Below, one piece after another: positions 31,574 through 40,479 of a DNA stretch of 40,944 nucleotides. Both the position numbers and the translations under genes were made by a program. Source of the DNA: a virus; IMG/VR virus record IMGVR_UViG_3300025889_000270, positions 1-40,944 of that record. One strand, 5' to 3'. Position 1 is the first letter of the stretch; each line of letters opens with the position of its first letter. The notes under the pieces are model-generated. The model was not told the origin of the DNA and ran no database searches. It saw only the letters and a list, made by a program, of their open reading frames with translations.

Positions 31574-32995
31574 TTATGCAGTAGTGTCTTTGAACAATAC
31601 GAAGTTGTTCGCGCCTTGAACACACAAACATCTTTCAGATAGCATGTGTACGTTCATTTCATCAATGTCGCTAGTGTAGTTACCACCAACAGAACCAGTG
31701 ATCCAAGACTTCATGCGACGATCGTCAGCTTCAGAAGCGCGGTAACGAACGTGCAAGAATGGACGCTGGATGTTTTTACCCAAAGTTTGGTCGTATACAG
31801 TAGAAACACCTGCTGGAACCAAGATACCGTCGATGTCACCAGTCAACCCACGAGTTGCAGCGTCATTCAAGTATTTCCAGTCAGTTTTGTAGAAATCGTA
31901 AGAACCACGACGGAAACCAGAGAAGCCCAAGTTCAATGCCATGTCTTCGCTGTTTTCGAATACTCCGTAAGAAGTACCACCTGTTCCGTAGCTGTTAGCA
32001 CGAGCCAACATGTTGTCCATAGCCAAAGAAGTACCACGATCTAAGAAAAGCATGTTTTCTTCGATAGCACCTTGCTTGTCAAGTTCTTGAAGAACGATAT
32101 CAAACTCACCCAAACCAGTCAAACCAGTAGAGTTGTTGAAGTCGTGATCATTGAACTGAAGACCTCTGCTTTCAACAGCAGCGAACAAACCTTCAGTACC
32201 ACGTACTGTAGCACCAGAAGCATCAGTGATACCAGCAGCAGCTGTAACTTTCTCTGCTTCAACCATGGTCATTTCCAAGTAGTCTTCGAAACGTAGACGA
32301 GTCTCGTGCTCAGACTTCAAGTACCATAAGTAACCAGAAGTACCCAATTCAGAAGTAACTTCAACCCAACCGATCTGAGCAGTGTCAGAACCGTTGATGT
32401 TGTACTTATCTTTCATGATGATTGGAGAGTTGCTGAACTTTTGGAAACCTGCATCGATTGATCCAGACATTCCAGCAGCACCTTTTCCAAACTCAGAACC
32501 AAATACAAACACTTTCAAGTCTGGGTTAGTACCAGCAGCAACGAAAGCAGCTGGCCAAGTGTTACTGTCGTATGGGTATGCTTCGATGCTGTTAGCAGTA
32601 ACAGACTTAACAAAAGCACGTACAGTAGTAACACCAACAGCTACAATGATAGTTTGGTTAGGGCGAATAGCGTGACCAGTGATGTTGATAGTGTTGTCAG
32701 TAGCTGTGTTAACAGTAGCAATAACCGCGTCGTTGTAAGCAACGTGCAAACGGCCTTGTTCTGTCCATACAACTTCATCAGAAGCCATTGGCATTTCAGC
32801 ACCAACCATTCTCAAGAAAGATGAGATAGATCTGTTACCGTAACGCTCTACTTCTTTTTCGTAAACTTCAGGCAAGAATTGTGAAGCGAAGTTAAAATCG
32901 TTGTCTGCAAGAGACAAGTAGTTCTTATCGAACAATGTTTTTGTTGGGGACGGGGTTAACCCTGCTGGGTATGCCCCCTGTGATGCAAAACTCAT
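31574..32995 (-). CDS. major capsid protein (473 aa)
   Basis: This 473-residue protein is assigned as the major capsid protein from its size, its place after the scaffold-like gene, and a sequence style I recall from crAss-like/HK97-fold capsid proteins (FASQFLPEVYEKEVERYGNR, FLRMVGAEMPMASDEVVWTE, RRMKSWITGSVGGNY). The leader is A-rich (TTAAAAAATG) with no Shine-Dalgarno, the usual form in Bacteroidota. Codons look more GC-rich and regular than neighbours (many AAC, CGT, GGT, AAG), as expected for very high expression. It is followed by a strong terminator. Confidence 0.82.
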   Translation of the reverse strand: MSFASQGAYPAGLTPSPTKTLFDKNYLSLADNDFNFASQFLPEVYEKEVERYGNRSISSFLRMVGAEMPMASDEVVWTEQGRLHVAYNDAVIATVNTATDNTINITGHAIRPNQTIIVAVGVTTVRAFVKSVTANSIEAYPYDSNTWPAAFVAAGTNPDLKVFVFGSEFGKGAAGMSGSIDAGFQKFSNSPIIMKDKYNINGSDTAQIGWVEVTSELGTSGYLWYLKSEHETRLRFEDYLEMTMVEAEKVTAAAGITDASGATVRGTEGLFAAVESRGLQFNDHDFNNSTGLTGLGEFDIVLQELDKQGAIEENMLFLDRGTSLAMDNMLARANSYGTGGTSYGVFENSEDMALNLGFSGFRRGSYDFYKTDWKYLNDAATRGLTGDIDGILVPAGVSTVYDQTLGKNIQRPFLHVRYRASEADDRRMKSWITGSVGGNYTSDIDEMNVHMLSERCLCVQGANNFVLFKDTTA

Positions 32996-33013
32996 TTTTT
33001 AATGTGTTTAAGT

Positions 33014-34222
33014 TTATTTTCTAATTTTCACACGCAGTCTACCTGAATCATCCCCACTAATCGCTCTAACCTTAAAGCCGCCAACTTGTGTAGTCTGCTC
33101 GTGAGTACCTCTAGGACTCATATCAACATTCTTAGAACGTTGCGAACTTTCCTTCATCGCGTCAGCTTTACCTTGTTGGTAAAAGTGATTAGCCACAGCG
33201 TCTGCGTTCATCGCTGTGAACAAGGCTTTATGATAACCCTTAGCATCTCCAATAGTACTGTCATTACCCAAAAACTTTTTGGTAAAATTACTAATGTCGC
33301 TTTGAGTCTCTTTGACCTTACCAGCATCTTTGACGTTAAAACGGTATTTCTTTTCGCCTACTTGATATTCAAAACCTTTGAAATCTTGGCTAAAGACCTT
33401 TTCAGTCTTCTGTGTAAATACCGATGCTTGCCTTTGTGCTAGCTTGGATGATTCCTCATTTTCTTTTTGGTAACGATTGAAAAAATCAACCGCTTTTTGC
33501 TGGTCTGGCGTTAACCTACTACCAGCTTTAATTTCATCGTAGTACTTGCTCTTCATATTGTTCAAGTGCTCCTTGGCACGCTGAACTTCTTCTTTGTAGA
33601 GTAGTTTCTTACGTTTAATCTCTCTTTCGTCGTCTAACTCCTCGTCGTAAGAGTAGCTGTCTTCAATCAAGAAATTAATCTCATCGTTATCAAGGTGTGG
33701 TTTAGTCACCTTGTAATATTCTTGAACAAGTTGTTGTTCATCAAGCGAGTCAACATCTTTATTTAACCTAACGTAGTCTTCTAATGAACCACCAGTCTCG
33801 TTCATAAACTCAACTAGCTTTTCTACGTTTTCAGGTAAATTAATGTTTACCTTTTCTTCTACTGTCTCTGTAGGCTCTGGCTCTACATCAACATCTTCAG
33901 CTTTTGTTTCAGTAACCTCTTCGTCTGTTACTTCTTCGAGCACCCGTACTTCTTCAACGGGCTCTCCGTCATCTTGTACGGACTCATCTTCGCTGGACTC
34001 TTCCCGTACTTCGCTGGGCTCGTCGCTTGCTGAGTTATCGGCTGTGGGTTGCTCTGACACTGGCAATTCATTGTCGGGCATCCGCACCCCGGTTTCTTCG
34101 GCATTTTCGCTTGATACATTTTCCTCTTGTTTAAAATTCCTTAAATCAACTCGGATGACACCATCATCCTCGTGTTTTGCCTGGACTTTTTCCTCCTGGC
34201 TTACAGTGTTTTCTTCTTCCAT
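33014..34222 (-). CDS. scaffold-like head protein with acidic N-terminus (402 aa)
   Basis: This 402-residue protein lies between portal and major capsid, the classic scaffold position. Residues about 1-125 are extremely acidic and disordered-looking (SDEPSEVREESSEDESVQDD, EEVRVLEEVTDEEVTE). The middle (about 200-290) is charged helix/coiled coil (KRKKLLYKEEVQRAKEHLNN), and the C-terminus is basic (GRLRVKIRK). This is the usual scaffold layout of an acidic/helical body with a basic capsid-binding end. Residues 35-98 are overlapped in the +1 frame by a separate Cys-rich reading frame, and this stretch is clearly more GC-rich than its surroundings. Confidence 0.65.
   Translation of the reverse strand: MEEENTVSQEEKVQAKHEDDGVIRVDLRNFKQEENVSSENAEETGVRMPDNELPVSEQPTADNSASDEPSEVREESSEDESVQDDGEPVEEVRVLEEVTDEEVTETKAEDVDVEPEPTETVEEKVNINLPENVEKLVEFMNETGGSLEDYVRLNKDVDSLDEQQLVQEYYKVTKPHLDNDEINFLIEDSYSYDEELDDEREIKRKKLLYKEEVQRAKEHLNNMKSKYYDEIKAGSRLTPDQQKAVDFFNRYQKENEESSKLAQRQASVFTQKTEKVFSQDFKGFEYQVGEKKYRFNVKDAGKVKETQSDISNFTKKFLGNDSTIGDAKGYHKALFTAMNADAVANHFYQQGKADAMKESSQRSKNVDMSPRGTHEQTTQVGGFKVRAISGDDSGRLRVKIRK
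33928..34119 (-). CDS. nested Cys-rich SPAK/SPYK-motif protein, overprinted on scaffold gene (63 aa)
   Basis: This 63-residue frame lies wholly inside the scaffold-like gene, +1 relative to it. It opens with MYQAKMPKKPGCGCPTMNCQ (five Cys overall) and then carries repeated Ser-Pro-x-Lys motifs: SPAKYGKSPAKMSPYKM and SPLKKYGCSKK. Such SPAK/SPYK peptides occur, to my recollection, in small structural proteins of marine Bacteroidota phages, so this is unlikely to be chance. The ATG at 34119 is preceded by AAGAGGAAA, a Shine-Dalgarno-like site, while the host gene start has none. An in-frame TAA lies just upstream. The overlapped stretch is GC-rich, as expected for dual coding. Basic, disordered, possibly capsid- or DNA-bound. 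Confidence 0.6.
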   Translation of the reverse strand: MYQAKMPKKPGCGCPTMNCQCQSNPQPITQQATSPAKYGKSPAKMSPYKMTESPLKKYGCSKK

Positions 34223-34258
34223 GTTAAAATAAAATATTAAAAGATACTATTAGTTATA

Positions 34259-36682
34259 TTACCTAGGTTCAAAATAACCTAATCCCATACCTCCAGTCAA
34301 TGTATCGTTACCAGATGATTCAAAATCTTTAGGTGGTTTGTTATTCTGTCTTTGGTCTATTAATTCACTTTGTTGTGAAGCTTGGAGTTTAGTTCTCTCA
34401 TCTTTCCTATCCTCCTTGTATTTTTCGTTTTCCTTCTGCTTGTCTAGGTCTATACCTCTTAACTGCATGTTGTACTCAAACTCTTTAGCCATCAACTCCT
34501 TCTTGATCTGAGCCTCTGTCTGTAGCTTCTGCATATCTAGTTGAGACTGCAGTTGAGCAAGTTGTGCTTTACCTTGGCTAATAACCTGTTGTTTCTGAGC
34601 TTCTGCTTGTGCAACGGCTTGCTGTGTCTGAGCGTTTGCTTGAGCTTGAGCCTGCATGTTCTGCTGAGCCATTTGCTGATCCATCTCTTGCTTCTTACGT
34701 CTACGAAGCTTTAGCAACTGGTTTGCTAGCTTAACATTCTTTATCTCTCTTACGTCAATAGCGTCTTCAAGGTTTATAGACTGTTGAGCAAGTGCTTGTT
34801 GTATATTGTTTTCAAGAAGTTGCTTTTCCTCTTCATCAGGTGCTAATTCTATGAATATACCAAAATCATGGATATGTAGGTCTGTAAGCTCATCTAGTAT
34901 ACCAACCTTATGTGCACCTATTTTGTTTATCAAAGCTTCACGCATTGGTGAAAACTCTAAAACATCTGATACCATCAAAGACAAGCCCTCTGCAAGCTCA
35001 GCTGTTAAGAACAAGCTAGACTGTAGTATGTGTCTTGTAGCAGTATTAGAATTTGCAGCAGCAAGTTTCTGAACACCTACAAGAGCATTTTTATCAGGCA
35101 TAGAACCATCACGTGCTTCATTTAATCCAGTTACATCACGGATCATCTGTAGGTAATAGTTATATGTGCTTATCAACGCCTGTATCTTTTGCCCTCCAGC
35201 ACCAGAAGTTACCTCTTGAATAGGAACTTTACCAGGGTTCATATCACCATCTGACGTGAATGAACGCCCTATGATACTACCCGTTTGGAAGAACATATTA
35301 AGTGCCTCCTGCGGATTATAGTTTGTGCCGTTACCAAGATCAATTTCAGCAAGACCATCAGCATCGATGTAGATACCATCTGGCACCATACGCGTTAACA
35401 CTTGTTGTAATTTCAAGTGTGTAAGCTGAATCATATCAGCAAAACCAGTAATTCTTGAAACTAGAGACTCGATACGGCCTTGGTACATGCGTGGTGCGAC
35501 CAAACTGTAGTTCATCTTGACCTTAGTATCATCACTCTTTGGACGCATCATATTCTTAGCCATATCCCATTTCAACAGAATGTCTGTACCTAGAATAAGA
35601 GCTCCTTCGTATAATACCTCTAGTGATCTTGATATCTTACCAAAGCTACCTTCAAGATCTACCGGTGGGTCAAACTGATCGTCTTTGATTATAATCTTAC
35701 TAGCACCTGTTGCTGTTTCTTTAACCTTGTAAACCTCATTCATGTAGGTCTTGTAGTTAAAATACAACACCTGTACAGTGTTAGCATCGATAGTATGATT
35801 GTTTCTTGGTGAGTTACTGTAGTGACCTCTGTCGTAGATACTCTTCTTAAGTATCTCGTCTAGTTGATCGTCAGTGAGTTCTGGAAACTGTTTCTTTAAT
35901 TCATTAACAGGTACGTTCTTTACCTCTCCAACGTAATATATATCATCAAAATATGGTGACTCAGAAAAAGAGTACACCATTGCTGATGGGTCAACGTATT
36001 CTACTTTAATACCTTCAGACGTATTAAATGTGTTTTTAACACATGCCATACCAAGAACAGTGAGATCATAATTAAGTCGTTTTCTTATGTTTTCGTACTT
36101 ATTGTCCTCTAGTATTGTTCTTATAGCCTGCTCCTCAGCTATCTCTACACCTTGCTTGTATGTGAGCTGCATATGTAGCTCTAGCTCTTCCATACTGTCA
36201 GGTAATTGCTCTTTTGGGTTTTCGTATAAACTAACACCAAAAGCTTCTTCAGCAAAGTCAGATAATTCTCTGGTTTGCATATCCTTCAACACGGATTCCA
36301 TGTACTGTGTTCTTTTCGATACACCGTATGGATCCTGTGCAAATGCTTTTATATCATAAGTTCTCTCAGATATACCGTTTACAACAATATCTACAAACTT
36401 TGGTATAATAGGTACTGGTTTCCAGTCTAAGTTTAGGTATGATAAATCACCGTTAATTGATAATTCATCTTTGTATTTCTGGATAGACTGCTCACCACGG
36501 GCATATTGTCTTCTGTTATGGAACGTTTCTTGGTTACTATGGAAACGATAAACGCCACCGTCCCTTTTAAACCATTCGTCCTCGATCGCTTTAGCAACCT
36601 TTAGCCCATATTCTGAGCTAACTTTTTCTAAATCACTAGCTACTTGGCTAGGAAAATAACTCTTTACAACTGACTCAGCCAT
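34259..36682 (-). CDS. portal protein (807 aa)
   Basis: This 807-residue protein directly follows the large terminase with an 8-base overlap, as portals do. The body contains TAQFP-type portal features: ARGEQSIQKYKDELSINGDL, MVPDGIYIDADGLAEIDLGN, and the helical stem part GGQKIQALISTYNYYLQMIR with DVTGLNEARDGSMPDKNALV (conserved in podoviral/crAss-like portals). The C-terminal ~105 residues (about 664-770) are a Gln/Ala-rich coiled coil (QAQAQANAQTQQAVAQAEAQ), a barrel-like extension that can reach into the capsid. It is the DNA gate and the attachment site for the ring proteins. Confidence 0.83.
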   Translation of the reverse strand: MAESVVKSYFPSQVASDLEKVSSEYGLKVAKAIEDEWFKRDGGVYRFHSNQETFHNRRQYARGEQSIQKYKDELSINGDLSYLNLDWKPVPIIPKFVDIVVNGISERTYDIKAFAQDPYGVSKRTQYMESVLKDMQTRELSDFAEEAFGVSLYENPKEQLPDSMEELELHMQLTYKQGVEIAEEQAIRTILEDNKYENIRKRLNYDLTVLGMACVKNTFNTSEGIKVEYVDPSAMVYSFSESPYFDDIYYVGEVKNVPVNELKKQFPELTDDQLDEILKKSIYDRGHYSNSPRNNHTIDANTVQVLYFNYKTYMNEVYKVKETATGASKIIIKDDQFDPPVDLEGSFGKISRSLEVLYEGALILGTDILLKWDMAKNMMRPKSDDTKVKMNYSLVAPRMYQGRIESLVSRITGFADMIQLTHLKLQQVLTRMVPDGIYIDADGLAEIDLGNGTNYNPQEALNMFFQTGSIIGRSFTSDGDMNPGKVPIQEVTSGAGGQKIQALISTYNYYLQMIRDVTGLNEARDGSMPDKNALVGVQKLAAANSNTATRHILQSSLFLTAELAEGLSLMVSDVLEFSPMREALINKIGAHKVGILDELTDLHIHDFGIFIELAPDEEEKQLLENNIQQALAQQSINLEDAIDVREIKNVKLANQLLKLRRRKKQEMDQQMAQQNMQAQAQANAQTQQAVAQAEAQKQQVISQGKAQLAQLQSQLDMQKLQTEAQIKKELMAKEFEYNMQLRGIDLDKQKENEKYKEDRKDERTKLQASQQSELIDQRQNNKPPKDFESSGNDTLTGGMGLGYFEPR

Positions 36683-38891
36683 AATTTTTTATTATCTGCG
36701 ATGTAGAACCGCTGTTTTTATATCTTGCAATACCTAGATTTATAGCTCTAGTGCTTCTATCTGGTATTGGTTTATACAAATGCCTATTACAAGCCATAAT
36801 CGCTAAACCAGAGCTAATAGAAGCATCATATTTTGTTCGCTTATTAATATCAAATCTACTCCAATCATTAAGCGTCCTATTAAGGTACATAGTACCGTAT
36901 GTTCCGTCTTCAAGCTGGCCAACTTGTTTCTCGATGTATGTCTCGATAGCAGCGGCGTGTGCTTGCTTTATATCCTCACTCGTGTTTGGTATACCACCTA
37001 TTTCTTTCTCTGTAATAGAAAGCTTGTTCCATACCTTATCTGGCCTGTTCATTGAAAAACCCCTGTAACCTCTTTGTTTTAAGAAGTATAATAACCTAGG
37101 TTTGTTATTCTCTGCTAACACAGGCATACCATAAAATACTAGAGCTTTTAGTATATCCTCAAAAAATATCTCAGCTGTTTGAGGTCTAGCTACATATTCA
37201 AGAAAAAAGTGGTTTGGAGGTGCGTTTTCCATCGAGAACTTGGTTAAACCATGTAGTGCACCATTTGAACCCTTACCATCAACTGTACCGCTAATATCGT
37301 AAGAGTCACATCCAAACGCACCAATATGTTCATTCCCAGGATACTTTACTCCATTTTTTATAATCACTCGATTTTGGAGTTGTTTATCTGGAACCCAAGA
37401 AATTATAAATCTTCCTTTAGGATCTGGTGAAAAAAACACCTTAGTATCTTTAACTCCATTTTCCCAATGGAAAGATCCACGAGTTATTAAACCATCTCTT
37501 GATATACCCTCGTTAAAGTCTATCTGATCATATATTCTAGCTAAGTTGAATATACTGTTCTTAGTTTCATCTCTAAAAGCGTGCTCTTCTGAACGAGGAA
37601 ACTGTCTATAGAATTCATTTAAAGCGTCTTGATCACCCTTTAGTCCTTCGGCTTCGTTCTCCCAGTTCTCGATAACACCGATATCAATTGGCTCTCCGAA
37701 TGGTCCTTCAACCTCTTGTTCGGGAGTGTCAAATACGGGATTACCATACTTGTCAATGAATCCCTCATAGTTCCACTCCATTGGTATGAACAAGCTGTAC
37801 AGACCAGATCTTGTCTGCCCATTTTTGTTTCTTTGCGTGACGTCTGAGTCGTAATACAACTTCTTGAAGTTCTCGCCACCTTTATCTAGAGCGTTTGATG
37901 TAGAACCCATCATACATTTCCCGATAATCCTAGAACCTAATCTAAGACAAGTCTTTGTAACGCGCCAGTTATTGAGTATGTTATCTGGTCTTTCCCACTT
38001 ACCACTTTCATCGTGCACAAGTAGTTTTAACTTCTCACCATCGTAAGAGTTATCACCAGTGTTTTTCCAGTCAATAGTAGTATCTAGACCTTCTAGTATC
38101 TCTTGATCTGTTTTCTTTATGTTCTTTCTAGTTAGTTTTGACGCTGGAACCCTATACGCTAATTCGGACTTAGGTCTGTCCATACCGTCTTGTATAGGTT
38201 TAAAAAAGAAAGGATAGTTTACAGATATAGGCACAACCTTATCGGTAAACATTTTCTTGGCATCAGCACCTGATTTAGATAGTATACCAAACCTAGCATC
38301 AGAAGAAATAGTAGCTTGGTTCACAGTCTCAGAACTAGACATAAATGAGAAACCACTACGTCTGTTCTTTAGGTAACACATACCGTAAGATCTCTTATCA
38401 GCTTTACAAGCCTCCCAGAATATGAAGAAAAGCCTATTAGCCTCACGAAAATCAGGGTGACCAACATCGATCTTTGTCCACTGAAGATACATGTAATGTG
38501 TACCGGTTATATATGTGGGTACACCGTTGTTTTTAAACCAGAAACCATTTTCCCTACGATTAAACTCTTCGTCGATGTATTCTTCCCATCGTTCTTTGAA
38601 ATCATCGGGGTAATCTTTCCAGTCAAAAACACTCTTAATATTTTTTAACTCTTTTGGGTATTCAAATGGTTGCCATCTGTTTTCTTCAAACTCGTGAACA
38701 TTTTTCTCTTTTGGCAATGCTATACACAAATTCTGTATCTCGTAAATATCACCTATCTCACCGGTTTTACTGATCACAATAAAGTCAAATTCTTTATTAT
38801 AACCGTACTCCCATTTTTTAGCGCGATTATATCTCTTAATCGTGCTCTGCTTTATAGGCTCTACTTTTTTATACAGTGTTTGCTCGTACAT
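36675..38891 (-). CDS. large terminase subunit (738 aa)
   Basis: This is the DNA-packaging motor ATPase and nuclease. The ATPase half has a deviant Walker A KNRRSGFS (about 175-182), Walker B KLLVHDE (289-295, D294/E295) and coupling motif CMMGSTSN (about 326-333). The nuclease half begins with an acidic AFGCDSYD (D529), with further acidic residues at E594 (VLAENN) and near the C-terminus (KYDASISSG). The deviant arginine-rich P-loop and length fit TerL of crAss-like and related phages. It starts in a TAATG overlap with the small gene upstream and overlaps the portal by 8 bases. Confidence 0.88.
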   Translation of the reverse strand: MYEQTLYKKVEPIKQSTIKRYNRAKKWEYGYNKEFDFIVISKTGEIGDIYEIQNLCIALPKEKNVHEFEENRWQPFEYPKELKNIKSVFDWKDYPDDFKERWEEYIDEEFNRRENGFWFKNNGVPTYITGTHYMYLQWTKIDVGHPDFREANRLFFIFWEACKADKRSYGMCYLKNRRSGFSFMSSSETVNQATISSDARFGILSKSGADAKKMFTDKVVPISVNYPFFFKPIQDGMDRPKSELAYRVPASKLTRKNIKKTDQEILEGLDTTIDWKNTGDNSYDGEKLKLLVHDESGKWERPDNILNNWRVTKTCLRLGSRIIGKCMMGSTSNALDKGGENFKKLYYDSDVTQRNKNGQTRSGLYSLFIPMEWNYEGFIDKYGNPVFDTPEQEVEGPFGEPIDIGVIENWENEAEGLKGDQDALNEFYRQFPRSEEHAFRDETKNSIFNLARIYDQIDFNEGISRDGLITRGSFHWENGVKDTKVFFSPDPKGRFIISWVPDKQLQNRVIIKNGVKYPGNEHIGAFGCDSYDISGTVDGKGSNGALHGLTKFSMENAPPNHFFLEYVARPQTAEIFFEDILKALVFYGMPVLAENNKPRLLYFLKQRGYRGFSMNRPDKVWNKLSITEKEIGGIPNTSEDIKQAHAAAIETYIEKQVGQLEDGTYGTMYLNRTLNDWSRFDINKRTKYDASISSGLAIMACNRHLYKPIPDRSTRAINLGIARYKNSGSTSQIIKNYG

Positions 38892-39169
38892 TACTTAGAT
38901 CTTCGTTCGGCAAAACCAGAGAAAGATTTTTTCTCTTCTTTTTCAACTGGTTTATTTTCTAGTATAGCCTCTTCCTCTGTTATTCTGTTGAGTATTTCTA
39001 AGGCATCTAGTATAGCCAGTTTCTTAGTAGCTGCAGCATTTTTTAGTCTGTCTGCGGAAACATCATCATCCGTATTAGTGATTATAGGTTCTTCAGCAAC
39101 TTTTATAAGCTCCTGAATAGCCTTACGACCAGCTTGGATTATACTCTTTTTTGTTTCCTTTATGTCCAT
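38891..39169 (-). CDS. small helical protein upstream of TerL, small-terminase candidate (92 aa)
   Basis: This 92-residue protein is helical and charged (RLKNAAATKKLAILDALEIL, residues about 41-60) and ends in a basic Phe-containing tail (SFSGFAERRSK). It sits directly upstream of TerL with a one-base overlap, the usual place of a small terminase subunit, but no helix-turn-helix is evident. It overlaps the end of the GroES-like gene by 47 bases, and the ATG at 39169 is the first in frame. TerS function is inferred from position only. Confidence 0.6.
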   Translation of the reverse strand: MDIKETKKSIIQAGRKAIQELIKVAEEPIITNTDDDVSADRLKNAAATKKLAILDALEILNRITEEEAILENKPVEKEEKKSFSGFAERRSK

Positions 39170-39719
39170 AATTTATGGTTATAGCTGCGGAGAGAACACG
39201 GTATAAACGTTCACCGTCTATAACAAACTCGTACTCACTCCGGGGTGTGAATCCTACCAAATCACCTTGCTGCAGACCCTGTGATTTGAGATCATCACCC
39301 AACATTTTAATCACACCAATATGTGGTTTTTCCTTATCAATAGACCACATGTCTTCTGACTCTATAGGTTTTACAAAACAAAAACCATCTAAAGCCATCC
39401 ATTCATCATATCTCTTGTAAGCGAACACTTGGTCCGGCCTACATAGATATGTATCCTCATCAAAGAAGCTTCTACTGTTTTTCTCTTTTCCTTTAACGTC
39501 GTAGAATCTTCTAAAAACATTGTGATGTACTATGACATCATCTCCAGGTATAACACCACCACAGTCGCTCAGAGGAGCTCCTATGACCGTGCCTACCCTA
39601 TTAACGTACCTATGATCTTGCAGATCGGTGTTAAGTATAAGTTCTTTTCCATCTAGATCCTTCTTATTACTAGTTCTGGATCCTTTTGGTTTAACAACAA
39701 AGTCAAAAACAGATCTCAT
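39123..39719 (-). CDS. tandem GroES-like co-chaperonin candidate (198 aa)
   Basis: This 198-residue protein appears to contain two GroES-like beta-barrels. In the first, RVGTVIGAPLSDCGGVIPGD (41-60), DVIVHHN and the end DQVFAYKR match the 'GxVxxxG...xxGDxVxxxx...diha' pattern. In the second, FVKPIE (115-120), HIGVIKMLGDDLKSQGLQQG (133-152), DLVGFTPRSEYEFVIDGERL (153-172) repeat it. Phages such as T4 (gp31) encode GroES substitutes to fold their capsid protein with host GroEL, and a role in folding the neighbouring capsid protein is plausible. The first repeat's mobile loop is not obvious. Confidence 0.6.
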   Translation of the reverse strand: MRSVFDFVVKPKGSRTSNKKDLDGKELILNTDLQDHRYVNRVGTVIGAPLSDCGGVIPGDDVIVHHNVFRRFYDVKGKEKNSRSFFDEDTYLCRPDQVFAYKRYDEWMALDGFCFVKPIESEDMWSIDKEKPHIGVIKMLGDDLKSQGLQQGDLVGFTPRSEYEFVIDGERLYRVLSAAITINYGHKGNKKEYNPSWS

Positions 39720-39940
39720 TAATACTCTAAATTATACTCTACGGCTATACCCATGTTTTTGTTGAAATCTTTCCATGGTATAACTGCATTGTCTTTAGAA
39801 ATATAGATACTAAATCTATCGTTCTCTTCTACGATGCTAACGATACTATGCCCTCCATAGACCTCTTGGCCTACGGAGTAGTGCATAGCTTCGTTTTTAT
39901 AATCTCTACCGATGCTGATCTTTCTAATCAGCTTGTCCAT
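39719..39940 (-). CDS. small hypothetical protein (73 aa)
   Basis: This 73-residue protein is beta-rich with YSVGQEVYGGHSIVSIVEEN and ISKDNAVIPWKDFNKNMG. It resembles a small SH3- or GroES-like barrel fragment but is not assignable. It shares a TAATG one-base overlap with both the preceding coiled-coil gene and the following GroES-like gene, showing a tight operon. Confidence 0.6.
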   Translation of the reverse strand: MDKLIRKISIGRDYKNEAMHYSVGQEVYGGHSIVSIVEENDRFSIYISKDNAVIPWKDFNKNMGIAVEYNLEY

Positions 39941-40194
39941 TATTCTGCTAATTTAGCTTCTTGTACAGCTTCTTCGTATTCACCGGTTTCTAAGTTAACA
40001 GTGATTGAACCGTATTCTTTTTCTAGTTTTTCCTGCTCTAGTTTCAAAGCCGCCTCTAGTTCCATTACTTGAGATACTAACTGAGACTTTTGATACTCTA
40101 GATCACCTAGTGTAGTTTTAGCACGGTTGAAATTAGCAATTGCTTCGCGTACTGCTTGCAATTCTTCTTCTTTGATTTTTTTAGCTTTTGCCAT
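39940..40194 (-). CDS. small coiled-coil protein (84 aa)
   Basis: The first 60 residues form a coiled coil (EELQAVREAIANFNRAKTTL, SQLVSQVMELEAALKLEQEK), and the end has a beta-hairpin-like EYGSITVNLETGEYEE. Proteins with this helix plus 'YGxxxVxLxTGE' ending are frequent in Bacteroidota phages and are of unknown role. It is the first gene behind the candidate late promoter. Confidence 0.65.
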   Translation of the reverse strand: MAKAKKIKEEELQAVREAIANFNRAKTTLGDLEYQKSQLVSQVMELEAALKLEQEKLEKEYGSITVNLETGEYEEAVQEAKLAE

Positions 40195-40222
40195 GGTAAA
40201 TTATTTTATTATATATCCTATC

Positions 40223-40230
40223 AAATATAA
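40223..40230 (-). promoter_or_regulatory. Bacteroidota-type -7 promoter element
   Basis: On the - strand TATATTTG (reverse of CAAATATA) exactly fits the Bacteroidota -7 consensus TAnnTTTG. It lies in the only sizeable AT-rich gap of the late strand (40195-40262), about 29 bases before the ATG at 40194. No TTG is found at the proper -33 distance, so it is a candidate only, or one read by a phage sigma factor. Confidence 0.45.
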
Positions 40231-40262
40231 TACAATTATAGATTATAATGTATTTATATCGT

Positions 40263-40478
40263 TTAAACTCCGTACATGTCGTCCCACGCGCTTAAATTAT
40301 CTATAACATATTGTCGGCACTCTTCAGCATTAGCGTATTCAGTTATACAGTCTAGCCCCCCAGTCGTACACTCTACTATCCATTTGTCTGTAGCAATATT
40401 GCTATAAGGCTCTTGAAATAAAACTTCTGCCTCCACCGCATCTTTCTGCTCAGTGGTCATCAAATAGTATGTGTTCAT
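40263..40478 (-). CDS. small acidic hypothetical protein (71 aa)
   Basis: The start chosen is ATG at 40478 (MNTYYLMTTEQKDAV), one base after the preceding stop; an earlier start at 40505 would overlap that gene by 26 bases. The 71 residues are acidic with three cysteines (IVECTTGGLDCITEYANAEE, then C near VIDNL). No family is recognised. It lies upstream of the candidate late promoter, at the end of the transcript coming from the right. Confidence 0.58.
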   Translation of the reverse strand: MNTYYLMTTEQKDAVEAEVLFQEPYSNIATDKWIVECTTGGLDCITEYANAEECRQYVIDNLSAWDDMYGV

Positions 40479-40479
40479 A

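Noticed and set aside
31646-32044. 132-codon Thr/Val-rich + strand frame opposite the capsid gene
   Set aside because: Shadow of a highly biased, highly expressed gene; no start context and against the direction of the operon.
33843-34232. 129-codon Ser/Thr-rich frame on the + strand opposite the scaffold-like gene
   Set aside because: It is the antisense of Glu/Asp/Ser-rich codons, which automatically gives Ser/Thr runs; no leader, no operon context.
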